Position numbers and translations under genes: made by a program
The notes under the pieces: model-generated
Seen by the model: the letters and a program-made list of their open reading frames with translations, nothing else
Databases searched by the model: none
Told to the model about the DNA's origin: nothing
In this document: positions 26,428 to 34,434 of the stretch, one piece after another
Position numbering within the stretch: the stretch's first letter is position 1
Layout: each line of letters opens with the position of its first letter
Assembly (NCBI RefSeq): GCF_900095265.1
Contig: NZ_LT607665.1
Span: 1-64,000, forward strand
Reading direction: 5' to 3'
From: Janthinobacterium sp. UMAB-56
GTDB taxonomy: Bacteria > Pseudomonadota > Gammaproteobacteria > Burkholderiales > Burkholderiaceae_D
DNA length: 64,000 nucleotides

Positions 26428-28635
26428 TTATTTCACGCTCAGGCCACGGCGTTCCAGCAGCGGTTCGATCTTCGCATCACGGCCGCGGAAGTTGCGGTAG
26501 ATGTCGAGCGCATCGGCGCTGCCGCCGCGCGACAGCAGCTTGGCGCGGAACCAGTCGCCGTTCTTGCGCGTCAGGCCGCCGTTTTCCTTGAACCACTCGA
26601 CCGTGTCGGCGTCGAGTTTTTCCGACCACAGATACGCGTAATAACCGGCCGAATAGCCGCCCGCAAACGCGTGCGAAAAATACGTGGTGCGGTAGCGCGG
26701 CGGCGCCGGGGCGAAATCGATGCCCGCGTCCGTCAACGCGGCCTTTTCAAAGGCCAGCACGTCGGTGGGGATTTGCGCCGGAGTCAGCTGATGCCAGCGC
26801 TGGTCCAGCAGGGCCGACGCCAGGTATTCCGTGGTTTTATAGCCCTGGTTGAAATTGTCGGCCGCCGTCACTTTCGCCAGCAGTTCGGCCGGGATGGCCG
26901 CGCCCGTCTGATAGTGCTTGGCGTAGTTTTGCAGCACTTCCGGCCACAGCGCCCACATTTCATTGACTTGCGACGGGTATTCGACGAAGTCGCGCGGCAC
27001 GCTGGTGCCGGCGAAGCGCGGGTATTTCACGTTCGAGAACATGCCGTGCAGCGCATGGCCGAATTCGTGGAACATGGTGTTGACTTCGTCAAACGTCATC
27101 AGGGTCGGCTGGCCTGCTTCCGGCTTCGGAATGTTGAGGTTATTCGCGATGACGGGCTTGCGGTTCAGCAAGCTCGACTGGCCCACGTAAGCATTCGCCC
27201 AGGCGCCGCCGCGTTTGTTGCTGCGCGCGTAAGGGTCGAGCGTGAAGATGGCCAGCTGCGTGCCGTCTTCATTGTAGACGTCGTACACCAGCATGTCGGC
27301 CGTATAGACGGGCAAGTCGGTGCGCTGCTTGAAGGTGAGACCGTACAATTTCCCTGCAGCAAAGAAAACGCCCTTGGTCAACACACTGTGCATTTCAAAG
27401 TACGGTTTTAATTGGGTCTCATCAAAGTTGTAGCGTTCGGCGCGCACCTTGTCGCTATAGAAGGCCCAGTCGGCGGCGCCCACCTTGAAGCCGCCTTTGC
27501 CCGCATCGATGACCTTCTGGATATCGTCCGCCTCACGGCGCGCATTGACGACGGCCGGCTTCGCCAACTCGCCCAGCAGGGCGTTCACGGCGGTGGTGTC
27601 GTGCGCCGTCTGGTCTTCCAGCGAATACGCTGCGTAGTTCGGGTAGCCCATCAAGGCGGCACGTTCGGCGCGCAGTTTCGCCAATTCCAGCACTTCCTGG
27701 GTGTTGTCGAACTCGCCGCCATGGCTGCCGCGCGCTTGCGAGGCAGCCATGATGCGTTCGCGCAAGGCGCGATTGGTCAGCAGCGACAGCGGCGCCTGGC
27801 CCGTCGTGTTGACGAGGGCGATCACATATTTTCCATCCAGGCCGCGCTTCTTGGCCAGGCCCGCAGCCACTTCGATGGCCGCAGGCGACAGACCGTCCAG
27901 CTCTTCGCGCGTGTCGACGACGACAGCCGAGGCGTTCAATTCTTTCAGCACATTTTGCGCGAACTTGGTCGACAGGGCCGCCAGCTTGCCGTTGTAGGCG
28001 CGCAGCTTTTCTTTGTCGGCCGCCGCCAGCTTGGCGCCGGCGCGCACGAAGTCCGTGTGATAGCGGGCCAAGAGGCGTTTCGATTCGGCATCGAGGCCCA
28101 GCTTGTCGCGCTTGGCGTACAGGGTATCGATGCGCTTGAACAATTTGTCGTTGAGCATGATCGCGTCGCTGTGGGCTGCCATCTTCGGCGCCAGCTCACG
28201 TTCCAGGCCCTGGATCGTGTCATTCGTGTTGGAGCCGGACATCACGGAAAACACGGTGCGCACGCGGCTCAGCAACTGGCCCGAGCGCTCCATGGCGACG
28301 ATGGTGTTGTCGAAGGTGGCCGCTTTCGGGTTATTCGCAATCGCATTGATTTCCGCCAGGTTGGCGGCCATCCCTGCCGTAAAGGCGGGCGCGTAGTCGG
28401 CGTCCTGCACTTTGTCGAACGGTGGATAGTTGAATGGCAAGCTGCTGGCTTGCGCGAACGGGTTCGAAGCGGGCAAGGCTGCCGAGGTAGCGGCATTGGT
28501 TGGCGCGGCGGCAGCGGTGGCGGTGGCGGTGGCGGTGGCGGTGGCGGTGGCGGCAAAAGCGGCGGCGGCAAAAGCGGCGGCGGCTGGCGCCAGCATCAGG
28601 CTGGCGGCGATGACGAGCATTGTTGGACGGGTCAT
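26428..28635 (-). CDS. M3-family zinc metallopeptidase (Dcp-like), copy 2
   Basis: This is a 735-residue exported peptidase and tandem paralog of 24046-26190. A signal peptide (about 1-25) is followed by an unusual Ala-Thr repeat (about 29-41) coded by a six-copy hexamer. The zinc motif HEFGHALH lies near residue 520, with [10 protein letters not shown] after it, and the C-terminal RTTYFSHAFAGGYSAGYYAYLW signature is present. I chose the ATG at 28635, followed by a signal peptide and preceded by AAGAAG. The longer frame to 28833 has no signal and overlaps the promoter region. Substrate preference relative to copy 1 is unknown. Confidence 0.9.
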   Translation of the reverse strand: MTRPTMLVIAASLMLAPAAAAFAAAAFAATATATATATATAAAAPTNAATSAALPASNPFAQASSLPFNYPPFDKVQDADYAPAFTAGMAANLAEINAIANNPKAATFDNTIVAMERSGQLLSRVRTVFSVMSGSNTNDTIQGLERELAPKMAAHSDAIMLNDKLFKRIDTLYAKRDKLGLDAESKRLLARYHTDFVRAGAKLAAADKEKLRAYNGKLAALSTKFAQNVLKELNASAVVVDTREELDGLSPAAIEVAAGLAKKRGLDGKYVIALVNTTGQAPLSLLTNRALRERIMAASQARGSHGGEFDNTQEVLELAKLRAERAALMGYPNYAAYSLEDQTAHDTTAVNALLGELAKPAVVNARREADDIQKVIDAGKGGFKVGAADWAFYSDKVRAERYNFDETQLKPYFEMHSVLTKGVFFAAGKLYGLTFKQRTDLPVYTADMLVYDVYNEDGTQLAIFTLDPYARSNKRGGAWANAYVGQSSLLNRKPVIANNLNIPKPEAGQPTLMTFDEVNTMFHEFGHALHGMFSNVKYPRFAGTSVPRDFVEYPSQVNEMWALWPEVLQNYAKHYQTGAAIPAELLAKVTAADNFNQGYKTTEYLASALLDQRWHQLTPAQIPTDVLAFEKAALTDAGIDFAPAPPRYRTTYFSHAFAGGYSAGYYAYLWSEKLDADTVEWFKENGGLTRKNGDWFRAKLLSRGGSADALDIYRNFRGRDAKIEPLLERRGLSVK
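28516..28551. repeat. Six GGTGGC hexamers coding an Ala-Thr repeat
   Basis: Six perfect tandem GGTGGC units lie within the N-terminal part of the second peptidase gene, followed by two GGCAAAAGC-type units that code AAFA repeats. The paralog lacks the tract. Copy-number change would keep frame and vary the linker after the signal peptide. Confidence 0.85.
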
Positions 28636-28891
28636 GTCTTCTTTCAGGAAACGCAAGAGAGCCGCGATTGTGTCGCGGGCCAGCCTGAAATAATAACAGC
28701 CTGACACACTTGCGTCACCAGCAACTACCGATGGTAGCGATACGCCCCTACATGAAAGGTTTTCATGCCTGGCTCTACGGACATGCACACCGATACGGCA
28801 GCGCCCGTGACCGGACCAATAGAAAAATATCAATGCTCAGCTGACCTGTATGGCATATAGTATTCATTCGGCAACAATAGACGGAGAATCC

Positions 28892-29263
28892 ATGAGCTTT
28901 GAACACCGCAAGGCACGCGCCCTGGAACTGTTGAGCAGCACGGGCATGGCCCGGAGCCACTATGCGCCGCCGCTGATACGCCTGTTGTGGAAGGCCGGCG
29001 TGCCAGTACCGCCGCCGCATTTCCAGTCCTTCCTGCGTGCCGCGCTCGGCATGGGGCTCTGGTTCGGCATGTTCTGGGGCCTGATCATGTGGATTTTTTT
29101 CTGGTCGCGGCCCGATGCCGCCACCCCCTTATCGCCCCTGGCGGCGCTGGTGGCGGCCTGTGCGGCAGGCAGCCTGTTTGGCATCGCCATGGCCAGCGTC
29201 TATGCGCGCGACCGGCGCAAGCACCAGTTGCCGGCATGGACAGCGCTGGACGAGCAGCGGTAG
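28892..29263 (+). CDS. DUF6404 family membrane protein
   Basis: This is a 123-residue protein. A conserved N-terminal MSFEHRKARALELLSSTGM-like segment and YAPPLIRLLWKAGVPVPPPHF (about 25-45) precede two membrane helices (about 50-72 and 82-104), and a basic tail ends in DEQR. The pattern fits DUF6404. The ATG at 28892 has a GGAGAA site, so I prefer it to the ATG at 28850. It is convergent with slyX. Function is unknown. Confidence 0.75.
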   Translation: MSFEHRKARALELLSSTGMARSHYAPPLIRLLWKAGVPVPPPHFQSFLRAALGMGLWFGMFWGLIMWIFFWSRPDAATPLSPLAALVAACAAGSLFGIAMASVYARDRRKHQLPAWTALDEQR

Positions 29264-29264
29264 C

Positions 29265-29281
29265 CAAGCAATTTCCTTGCT
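29265..29281. terminator. Weak hairpin between DUF6404 and slyX
   Basis: AAGCAA and TTGCTT flank a 5-base loop between the two convergent genes. The stem is only 6 bp with no T-run, so this is at best a weak terminator. Confidence 0.25.
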
Positions 29282-29499
29282 TAATAGTGCGGCGGGCGCT
29301 CGCTCACCAGTCCGCCATTTGCCTGCTGCGCCCCGTCGCGCACGTGCTCGCCCAGCTTGTGCAGCATCGCTTCCAGCTGGTCGATGCGCTTGCCCTGCTG
29401 GTACACCATCTGGTTTAGCGACTCGACCAGGTCTTCCTGCTGCGCCAGCTTGATTTCGATATCGACGAAACGTATTTCCATCTGTTCTGCATTGTCCAT
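29281..29499 (-). CDS. slyX: SlyX family protein
   Basis: This is a 72-residue coiled-coil protein. A heptad pattern runs through residues 5-50 (IEIKLAQQEDLVESLNQMVYQQ ... IDQLEAMLHKL), and the C-terminus ends with PPHY, the conserved SlyX tail. Family members are small cytoplasmic proteins of unknown function. It is convergent with the DUF6404 gene, which ends about 17 bp away. Confidence 0.88.
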   Translation of the reverse strand: MDNAEQMEIRFVDIEIKLAQQEDLVESLNQMVYQQGKRIDQLEAMLHKLGEHVRDGAQQANGGLVSERPPHY

Positions 29500-29657
29500 G
29501 GTGCTCTCGGTGATTCCTGACTAAAAGCGGCATTCTACCGCCGCAGCCGCGTGAGCCAGGACAAACTCCCTCCATTCGTCAGCAGGCGGGCCACGATTTC
29601 TGTTTATTCTCCCTGTATGGGCTCAAACCGCTTGACGAATGAGAACAAACGATTACA

Positions 29658-30038
29658 ATGAACCTATCCACTTTGCCTGTCCTGATCGACACCCGCAAGA
29701 CGGCAGAATTCCGGCGCTGGGAAAATGGCTTGCACGACGTGGCAGCCGCCGCCATCGATGCGCGCATCAAGCATTTGCAGCATGGAAAAAGGGGCGACTG
29801 GCGGCCAGTAGGCGAAGGTGTGTGCGAGTTGCGCTTCTTGCAGACGGGGCCCGGCTGGCGCGTGTATTTTCACGAGACCAATCTGGGCACCCTGATCTTG
29901 CTGCTGCTGGGCGGCACCAAGTCCAGCCAGCGACGCGACATCAAGCAGGCGCAAGCGATCCTCAGGGACTTGAAAGTCCGGCAGGCTGCCATCAGGCAAG
30001 CAGCGGCAAGCCCATCGACAGGAGCACGAAAGAAATGA
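29658..30038 (+). CDS. RelE/ParE-type toxin (Gp49-like, DUF891)
   Basis: This is a 126-residue protein of the phage-derived Gp49-like / RelE superfamily. Diagnostic parts are the helical FRRWENGLHDVAAAAIDARIKHLQHGKRGDW segment, then ELRFLQTGPGWRVYFHETNLGTLILLLLGGTKSSQRRDI, the usual beta-sheet core with a catalytic-type R and K/Q. The gene overlaps the following HTH antitoxin by 4 bp, with toxin first as in HigBA-like modules. Expected action is mRNA cleavage on the ribosome, by family. It has a short basic tail (ARKK). Confidence 0.85.
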   Translation: MNLSTLPVLIDTRKTAEFRRWENGLHDVAAAAIDARIKHLQHGKRGDWRPVGEGVCELRFLQTGPGWRVYFHETNLGTLILLLLGGTKSSQRRDIKQAQAILRDLKVRQAAIRQAAASPSTGARKK

Positions 30039-30385
30039 ACCAACACCCAGACACCTTCGACCTCGACGACCTGGAAGCATTAGGCCTGAGCACATTTGAC
30101 CCAACGCAACACCTGACCAGCAAGGCCGCCGTGGCCGCCTACATGAGCGAAATCATCGCCACCGGCAACGCGGAACTGTTCCAGTCGGCCATGAATGACG
30201 TGGTGCGCGCCTACGGCATGGGCAAGGTGGCGGCCAGGGCCGACATCACGCGCGAAGGCGCGTATAAAGCCTTGCGCGAAGGCAGCAAACCGCGCTTCGA
30301 AACCATTTTAAAGATGCTCGATGCACTGGGCATGCAGCTGGCCATCGTGCCAAAAACCACGCCGGACGGCGCCGTGGAAGCGTGA
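30035..30385 (+). CDS. HTH antitoxin of the RelE-like module
   Basis: This is a 116-residue antitoxin, with its ATG in the ATGA overlap of the toxin stop. The N-terminal part is acidic (DTFDLDDLEALGL). The C-terminal part is an HTH of the 'addiction module antidote' type: DVVRAYGMGKVAARADITREGAYKALREGSKPRFETILKML. The DNA-binding domain suggests autorepression of the pair. It lies convergent to rep, 11 bp from its 3' end. Confidence 0.85.
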   Translation: MNQHPDTFDLDDLEALGLSTFDPTQHLTSKAAVAAYMSEIIATGNAELFQSAMNDVVRAYGMGKVAARADITREGAYKALREGSKPRFETILKMLDALGMQLAIVPKTTPDGAVEA

Positions 30386-30396
30386 ACGTTTTTTAA

Positions 30397-32457
30397 TTAA
30401 ACTTTCGGCGCGGCCAAGAGCGCCTTCATGCGCGCCAGACGTTCTTTCGGCGAAATGATTTCCGACTCCGTCGGCACGGCGTCGCCCACATCGAGTTGCA
30501 TTTCCTTGATGAACCGTGAGGGGTCGCAATGGACTTGCTCGCCGGCCCGCTTGCGCTTCTTGCACCAGGTGACGTGCAAGGTGCGCTGGGCCCGCGTGAT
30601 GCCCACATACATCAGCCGTCGCTCTTCCTGGATGCGCGCGGCGATGGTTTCGGCCGGCGCGTCAGGGTCGCCCTTGTGCGGCAAAATCCCCTCTTCCACG
30701 CCCACCAGAAACACGTGCGGGAACTCCAGCCCTTTCGACGCGTGCAGGGTGGACATGCGCACGGCGTCCTGTTCTTCGTCCTTGCCTTCTAGCATGGTCA
30801 TCAGGGCCACCATCTGCGTCAGTTCCAGCACGTTCTTTTCTTCGCCGTCGCGGTCCTTGCCGCCCCGGCCACGTTCCTTCAGCCAGTTGACGAATTCCAG
30901 CACGTTCTGCCACTTGCTTTGCGCTTGCCGCTCCTCGAAGGCATCGTACAGATACGATTCGTAGTGGATTTCCTTCATCATGTCGTCCAGCACTTCAGCT
31001 GCGTTGTCGCCGCTGCCAGCCGCACCCGGACGGCTGGCGCGCGATTCGAGGTCATTGATGAAGTTGCAAAAGTCGCGCAGCGGCCCCAACTGCCGGTCCG
31101 TCAGCTTGGCCTCGATGCCGCCCTTGAACACGGCCTGGAACAGCGAACACTGCCATTGGCCGGAAAACGCGCCCAGCACTTCCAACGTCGATTGCCCCAC
31201 GCCACGCCGCGGCGTCGTCACGGCGCGGATGAAGGCCGGGTCATCGTCCTCGTTGGCCAGCAAACGCAGGTAGCTGATGATGTCCTTGATTTCGGCCTTG
31301 TCAAAGAAGCTCTGGCCGCCCGAAATCGTGTATGGAATGCGTTCCTTGCGCAGACACTGCTCGATGATGCGCGCCTGGTGGTTGCCCCGGTACAGAATGG
31401 CGTAATCGGAAAATTTATTCTTGCGCTCGAAATGGTCGGCCGAGATCATGATGGCCACTTGCTCCGCCTCCTGCTCATCCGTTTGCATGCCCAGCACCTT
31501 GATCGGTTCGCCCAGGCCGTGCTCGGACCACAGCGACTTTTCAAACAGCTTCGGGTTGTTGCCGATGACGGCATTGGCCGCGTTCAGCACGCGCATGGTG
31601 GAACGGTAATTCTGCTCGAGCTTGATCACGCGCAAATCGGGGAAATCCGTTTCCAAGGTCTTCAGGTTTTCCACCGTGGCACCGCGCCAGGCATAAATGG
31701 CCTGGTCGTCATCGCCCACGGCCGTAAACATCGGCTTCTTGCCGATACCCGTCACCATCAGTTTCACCAGTTCGTACTGGCAAGTGTTCGTATCCTGGTA
31801 TTCGTCGACCAGCAGGTAGCGCAGGCGGCGCTGCCACTTGTCGCGCACGGGGCCGTTGTTGCGGAACAGTTCCACGGGCAGGCGGATCAGATCGTCGAAA
31901 TCGACGGCCTGGTAGGCAGACAGGGTGGCAACATAGCTGCGGTAGATGCGCGCCGCGTTCGCCTCGTCCTCGTCCTTGGCTTGCGCCAGCGCCATGTCCG
32001 GGTCGATCAAGCCATTTTTCCAAAGCGACATGGCGCTCTGGATGCCGCGTATCACCTGTTTATCGGTGGTAATGGCAAGGTCTTGCACGAGCGAAAAACA
32101 ATCGTCGCTATCCATGATGGAAAAGCGGTCCTTCAAGCCCACGCCATTGGCTTCCTGACGCAGGATTTTCACGCCCAGCGAGTGGAAGGTCGACACCGTC
32201 AATTGCTTGGCCTGGCGCGGCTGCTTGAGCAGCTTGGCGATACGTTCCTGCATTTCCAGCGCCGCCTTGTTGGTAAAGGTCAGCGCGGCGATGGTGCGCG
32301 GGTCATAGCCCCGGTCTTCGATCAGATGGGCGATCTTTTGCGTGATCACGCGCGTCTTGCCCGAGCCGGCGCCCGCCAGCACCAGGCAAGGGCCGTCGAG
32401 GTAGGTAACCGCTTCGCTTTGGGGCGCATTCAGACCGAACTGTGGTGCTTTGGACAT
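30397..32457 (-). CDS. rep: ATP-dependent DNA helicase Rep
   Basis: This is a 686-residue superfamily 1A helicase that unwinds DNA 3'-5' and removes proteins ahead of the replication fork. Walker A is GAGSGKT (about 29-35), then LTFTNKAALEMQ (motif Ia), QDTNTCQYELVKLM with VDEYQDTN (motif II), AVGDDDQAIYAWRGA (motif III) and STLHASKGLEF (motif V), with VGITRAQRTL (motif VI). It is slightly longer than E. coli Rep (673 aa). I chose the ATG at 32457, which begins MSKAPQFGLNAPQ, rather than the upstream ATG. Confidence 0.92.
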   Translation of the reverse strand: MSKAPQFGLNAPQSEAVTYLDGPCLVLAGAGSGKTRVITQKIAHLIEDRGYDPRTIAALTFTNKAALEMQERIAKLLKQPRQAKQLTVSTFHSLGVKILRQEANGVGLKDRFSIMDSDDCFSLVQDLAITTDKQVIRGIQSAMSLWKNGLIDPDMALAQAKDEDEANAARIYRSYVATLSAYQAVDFDDLIRLPVELFRNNGPVRDKWQRRLRYLLVDEYQDTNTCQYELVKLMVTGIGKKPMFTAVGDDDQAIYAWRGATVENLKTLETDFPDLRVIKLEQNYRSTMRVLNAANAVIGNNPKLFEKSLWSEHGLGEPIKVLGMQTDEQEAEQVAIMISADHFERKNKFSDYAILYRGNHQARIIEQCLRKERIPYTISGGQSFFDKAEIKDIISYLRLLANEDDDPAFIRAVTTPRRGVGQSTLEVLGAFSGQWQCSLFQAVFKGGIEAKLTDRQLGPLRDFCNFINDLESRASRPGAAGSGDNAAEVLDDMMKEIHYESYLYDAFEERQAQSKWQNVLEFVNWLKERGRGGKDRDGEEKNVLELTQMVALMTMLEGKDEEQDAVRMSTLHASKGLEFPHVFLVGVEEGILPHKGDPDAPAETIAARIQEERRLMYVGITRAQRTLHVTWCKKRKRAGEQVHCDPSRFIKEMQLDVGDAVPTESEIISPKERLARMKALLAAPKV

Positions 32458-32666
32458 CAGGGTATTTCCGCAGGGAACAGCAGCCCATTGTAACAGTCTC
32501 GCGCCCGCCATTTGCAGGGCAAGACCTGCGTGAAAAACAGGCATTGACATTGATATCTCGCCAATTGCCGCCATCTTGGCCCATGCAATGCGTGCGGCGA
32601 TGTCAGCGCTGGGGTACCATTCCGCCTATATCGCCCGTGCGCGCCCACTTACCGAATGGCAGTCCC

Positions 32667-33152
32667 ATGAAATTTGAACACTTGATTGAAATCAACGATC
32701 CTTTGAACCCCCTGATCGACACCTTGAGCCTGGAACAGGTCTGGCGCGGCCTGGTCTTGCGCGCCGAATCGCCCAGGCTGTTCGTGCCGCACCTCGATGA
32801 ATGCCAGATCAGCCAGCGCAGCGATGCCGGTTTCGCGCGCAGCCTGCGCTATGGCGAGCTGGTCATCAACGACAGGGTGCTGCTGCTGCCGCAATTGCAG
32901 GTGCGCTATGAAGTGCCGGCGCAACAGGATATCAGCGCCTCTTCGCTGGTGATGACCATCGAGATGCCCGACGAGGCCAGCCTGTGGGTGCGCTTCCAAT
33001 ATGACGACGGCCACGACGCGGCCACCGATGCGGCCAACGCCCTGTACGACGACTTCCGCCGCTCCGCCTACAAGGAGTCCGACATCGACACCGTGCGCAT
33101 CATGCGCGAGCTGGCGCTCGAGGGACGGCTGGATGCGGGCTTGCTGAATTAA
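32667..33152 (+). CDS. AtaL-like (DUF1857) SRPBCC-fold protein
   Basis: This is a 161-residue cytoplasmic protein. MKFEHLIEINDPLNPLIDTLSLEQVWRGLVLRAESP at the N-terminus and the alternating strands that follow (SLRYGELVINDRV, ALVMTIEMPDEASLWVRFQYD-like) match the DUF1857 / AtaL family of the START-like fold. Proteins of this fold bind a small hydrophobic ligand, but no function is established here. The start at 32667 is the first ATG in frame with this pattern. Its TAA and the convergent HD-GYP stop overlap. Confidence 0.75.
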   Translation: MKFEHLIEINDPLNPLIDTLSLEQVWRGLVLRAESPRLFVPHLDECQISQRSDAGFARSLRYGELVINDRVLLLPQLQVRYEVPAQQDISASSLVMTIEMPDEASLWVRFQYDDGHDAATDAANALYDDFRRSAYKESDIDTVRIMRELALEGRLDAGLLN

Positions 33153-34327
33153 GCGCGCGCGCTGCGGCCCCACAACTGGTCAGGGCGAAACTGCAAGCCC
33201 GCCTGCTCCGCGCTGAGCACTTCGCGGATGGCGTGCAAGTCCACGCGCGTATCGCGCCGCAACGGCACGTCCAGGCGCGCGCCGCGCGGACCGATCAGCG
33301 ACTGCACATGCGGCGTGGTGGCATTCAAGCCCTTGCGCGTGACGACGCCGATTTCCCCATTCAACAGTTTGACGAAGGTGCCGACCGGGTAGATGCCCAG
33401 CTCACGCACCAGCAGCGAGGCCAGCGGCGCATCCAGGGTGGCCTTGTCGGCCATCAGCATTTCGCGCAGTGCCACGTTCGGCAGCAAGGGCTGGCGGTAG
33501 CTGCGTTTCGACACGCGGGCGCAATAGCGGTCGGCCAGCATGATTAGGCGGGCGCCGATGCCGATCGCCTCGCCTTGCGTGCCCAGCGGATAGCCGCTGC
33601 CATCGATATTTTCATGGTGCTGCAGCACGGCCTGCAGCCAGACGGCGTCCGTCACGCCCGTCGCGCGCAGCAAATCGACACCCGCTTGCGGATGCGCACG
33701 CAAATAGGCGCGCTCATCCGCGTCCAGCGGCCCCGCCTTGTGCTGGAAGTCCGCATGGCGTTCCAGCATGCCCACATTCATGCTCAGCGCGGCCTGCACC
33801 ACGCTGCGTACGACGCCATCATCGAGTTTCAGGGCGCGCGCCAGCAGGGCCGTAATGACGGCCGTGTCGACGCTGTGGCGCACGGCAAAGTCACCCGCGC
33901 CCTGGTTGTGCAGGATGCAGGCCAGCGCCACGTCGGCGTCCAGTGCAACGGCCTCTTCCACCAGTTGCGCCAGCGGCGCCAGCGAGGCTTGGCTGCCCGC
34001 CTGCCCGGCGGCAATGGCCGGCAAGACGAGGGCCAGGCCTGCCGTGACGCAATTCAGCATGCGCAGGGCCGAAGGCGCTTCCGTGGCCGTGCGCGGCAGG
34101 TCGGCACTGGTATCGGCGATGACGCCGCGTGCCAGCAGCAGTTCGATCTGGTTCTCGCTGCTGATGACATGGCCCAGCCTGGCCAGCAAGCCGCCCGTCT
34201 CGCCATGCACGTCCCAGGGCAGGGCCACGCCCAGGGCGAGTTCTCCCGCGTAAATGCGCCGAATTTTCACATCGTCTCCGTCATCGCTAGCCGCCACCCT
34301 TTTTACCATCGGGTGATCGTGGGGCAT
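33149..34327 (-). CDS. HD-GYP-like protein with degenerate HD motif
   Basis: This is a 392-residue protein with an N-terminal region (about 1-95) and an HD-GYP-like core (about 130-300). The early His of RHSVDTAVI (about 152) and the HHENIDGSGYPLG stretch (about 238-250, with the GYP loop) are kept. However, the expected LHDIG is replaced by SMNVGM (about 186), so the metal-binding His-Asp pair is missing. The C-terminus (about 310-392) is a beta-rich stretch. It could bind c-di-GMP or act as a scaffold rather than hydrolyse it. The usual function of HD-GYP proteins is c-di-GMP phosphodiesterase. Confidence 0.8.
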   Translation of the reverse strand: MPHDHPMVKRVAASDDGDDVKIRRIYAGELALGVALPWDVHGETGGLLARLGHVISSENQIELLLARGVIADTSADLPRTATEAPSALRMLNCVTAGLALVLPAIAAGQAGSQASLAPLAQLVEEAVALDADVALACILHNQGAGDFAVRHSVDTAVITALLARALKLDDGVVRSVVQAALSMNVGMLERHADFQHKAGPLDADERAYLRAHPQAGVDLLRATGVTDAVWLQAVLQHHENIDGSGYPLGTQGEAIGIGARLIMLADRYCARVSKRSYRQPLLPNVALREMLMADKATLDAPLASLLVRELGIYPVGTFVKLLNGEIGVVTRKGLNATTPHVQSLIGPRGARLDVPLRRDTRVDLHAIREVLSAEQAGLQFRPDQLWGRSARA

Positions 34328-34434
34328 GAATCAATTGAAATGTTTTTTGCTTTTAATCAATGTTTCAATGTGGCAGCGATGATCGCGCAATCATGTGCGC
34401 TTGTCTACAAAATTGTTTAAATACAAAAATTGCA

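Noticed and set aside
28516-28580. Possible CRISPR-like repeat array
   Set aside because: The units are 6 bp, contiguous and in coding frame; there are no spacers.
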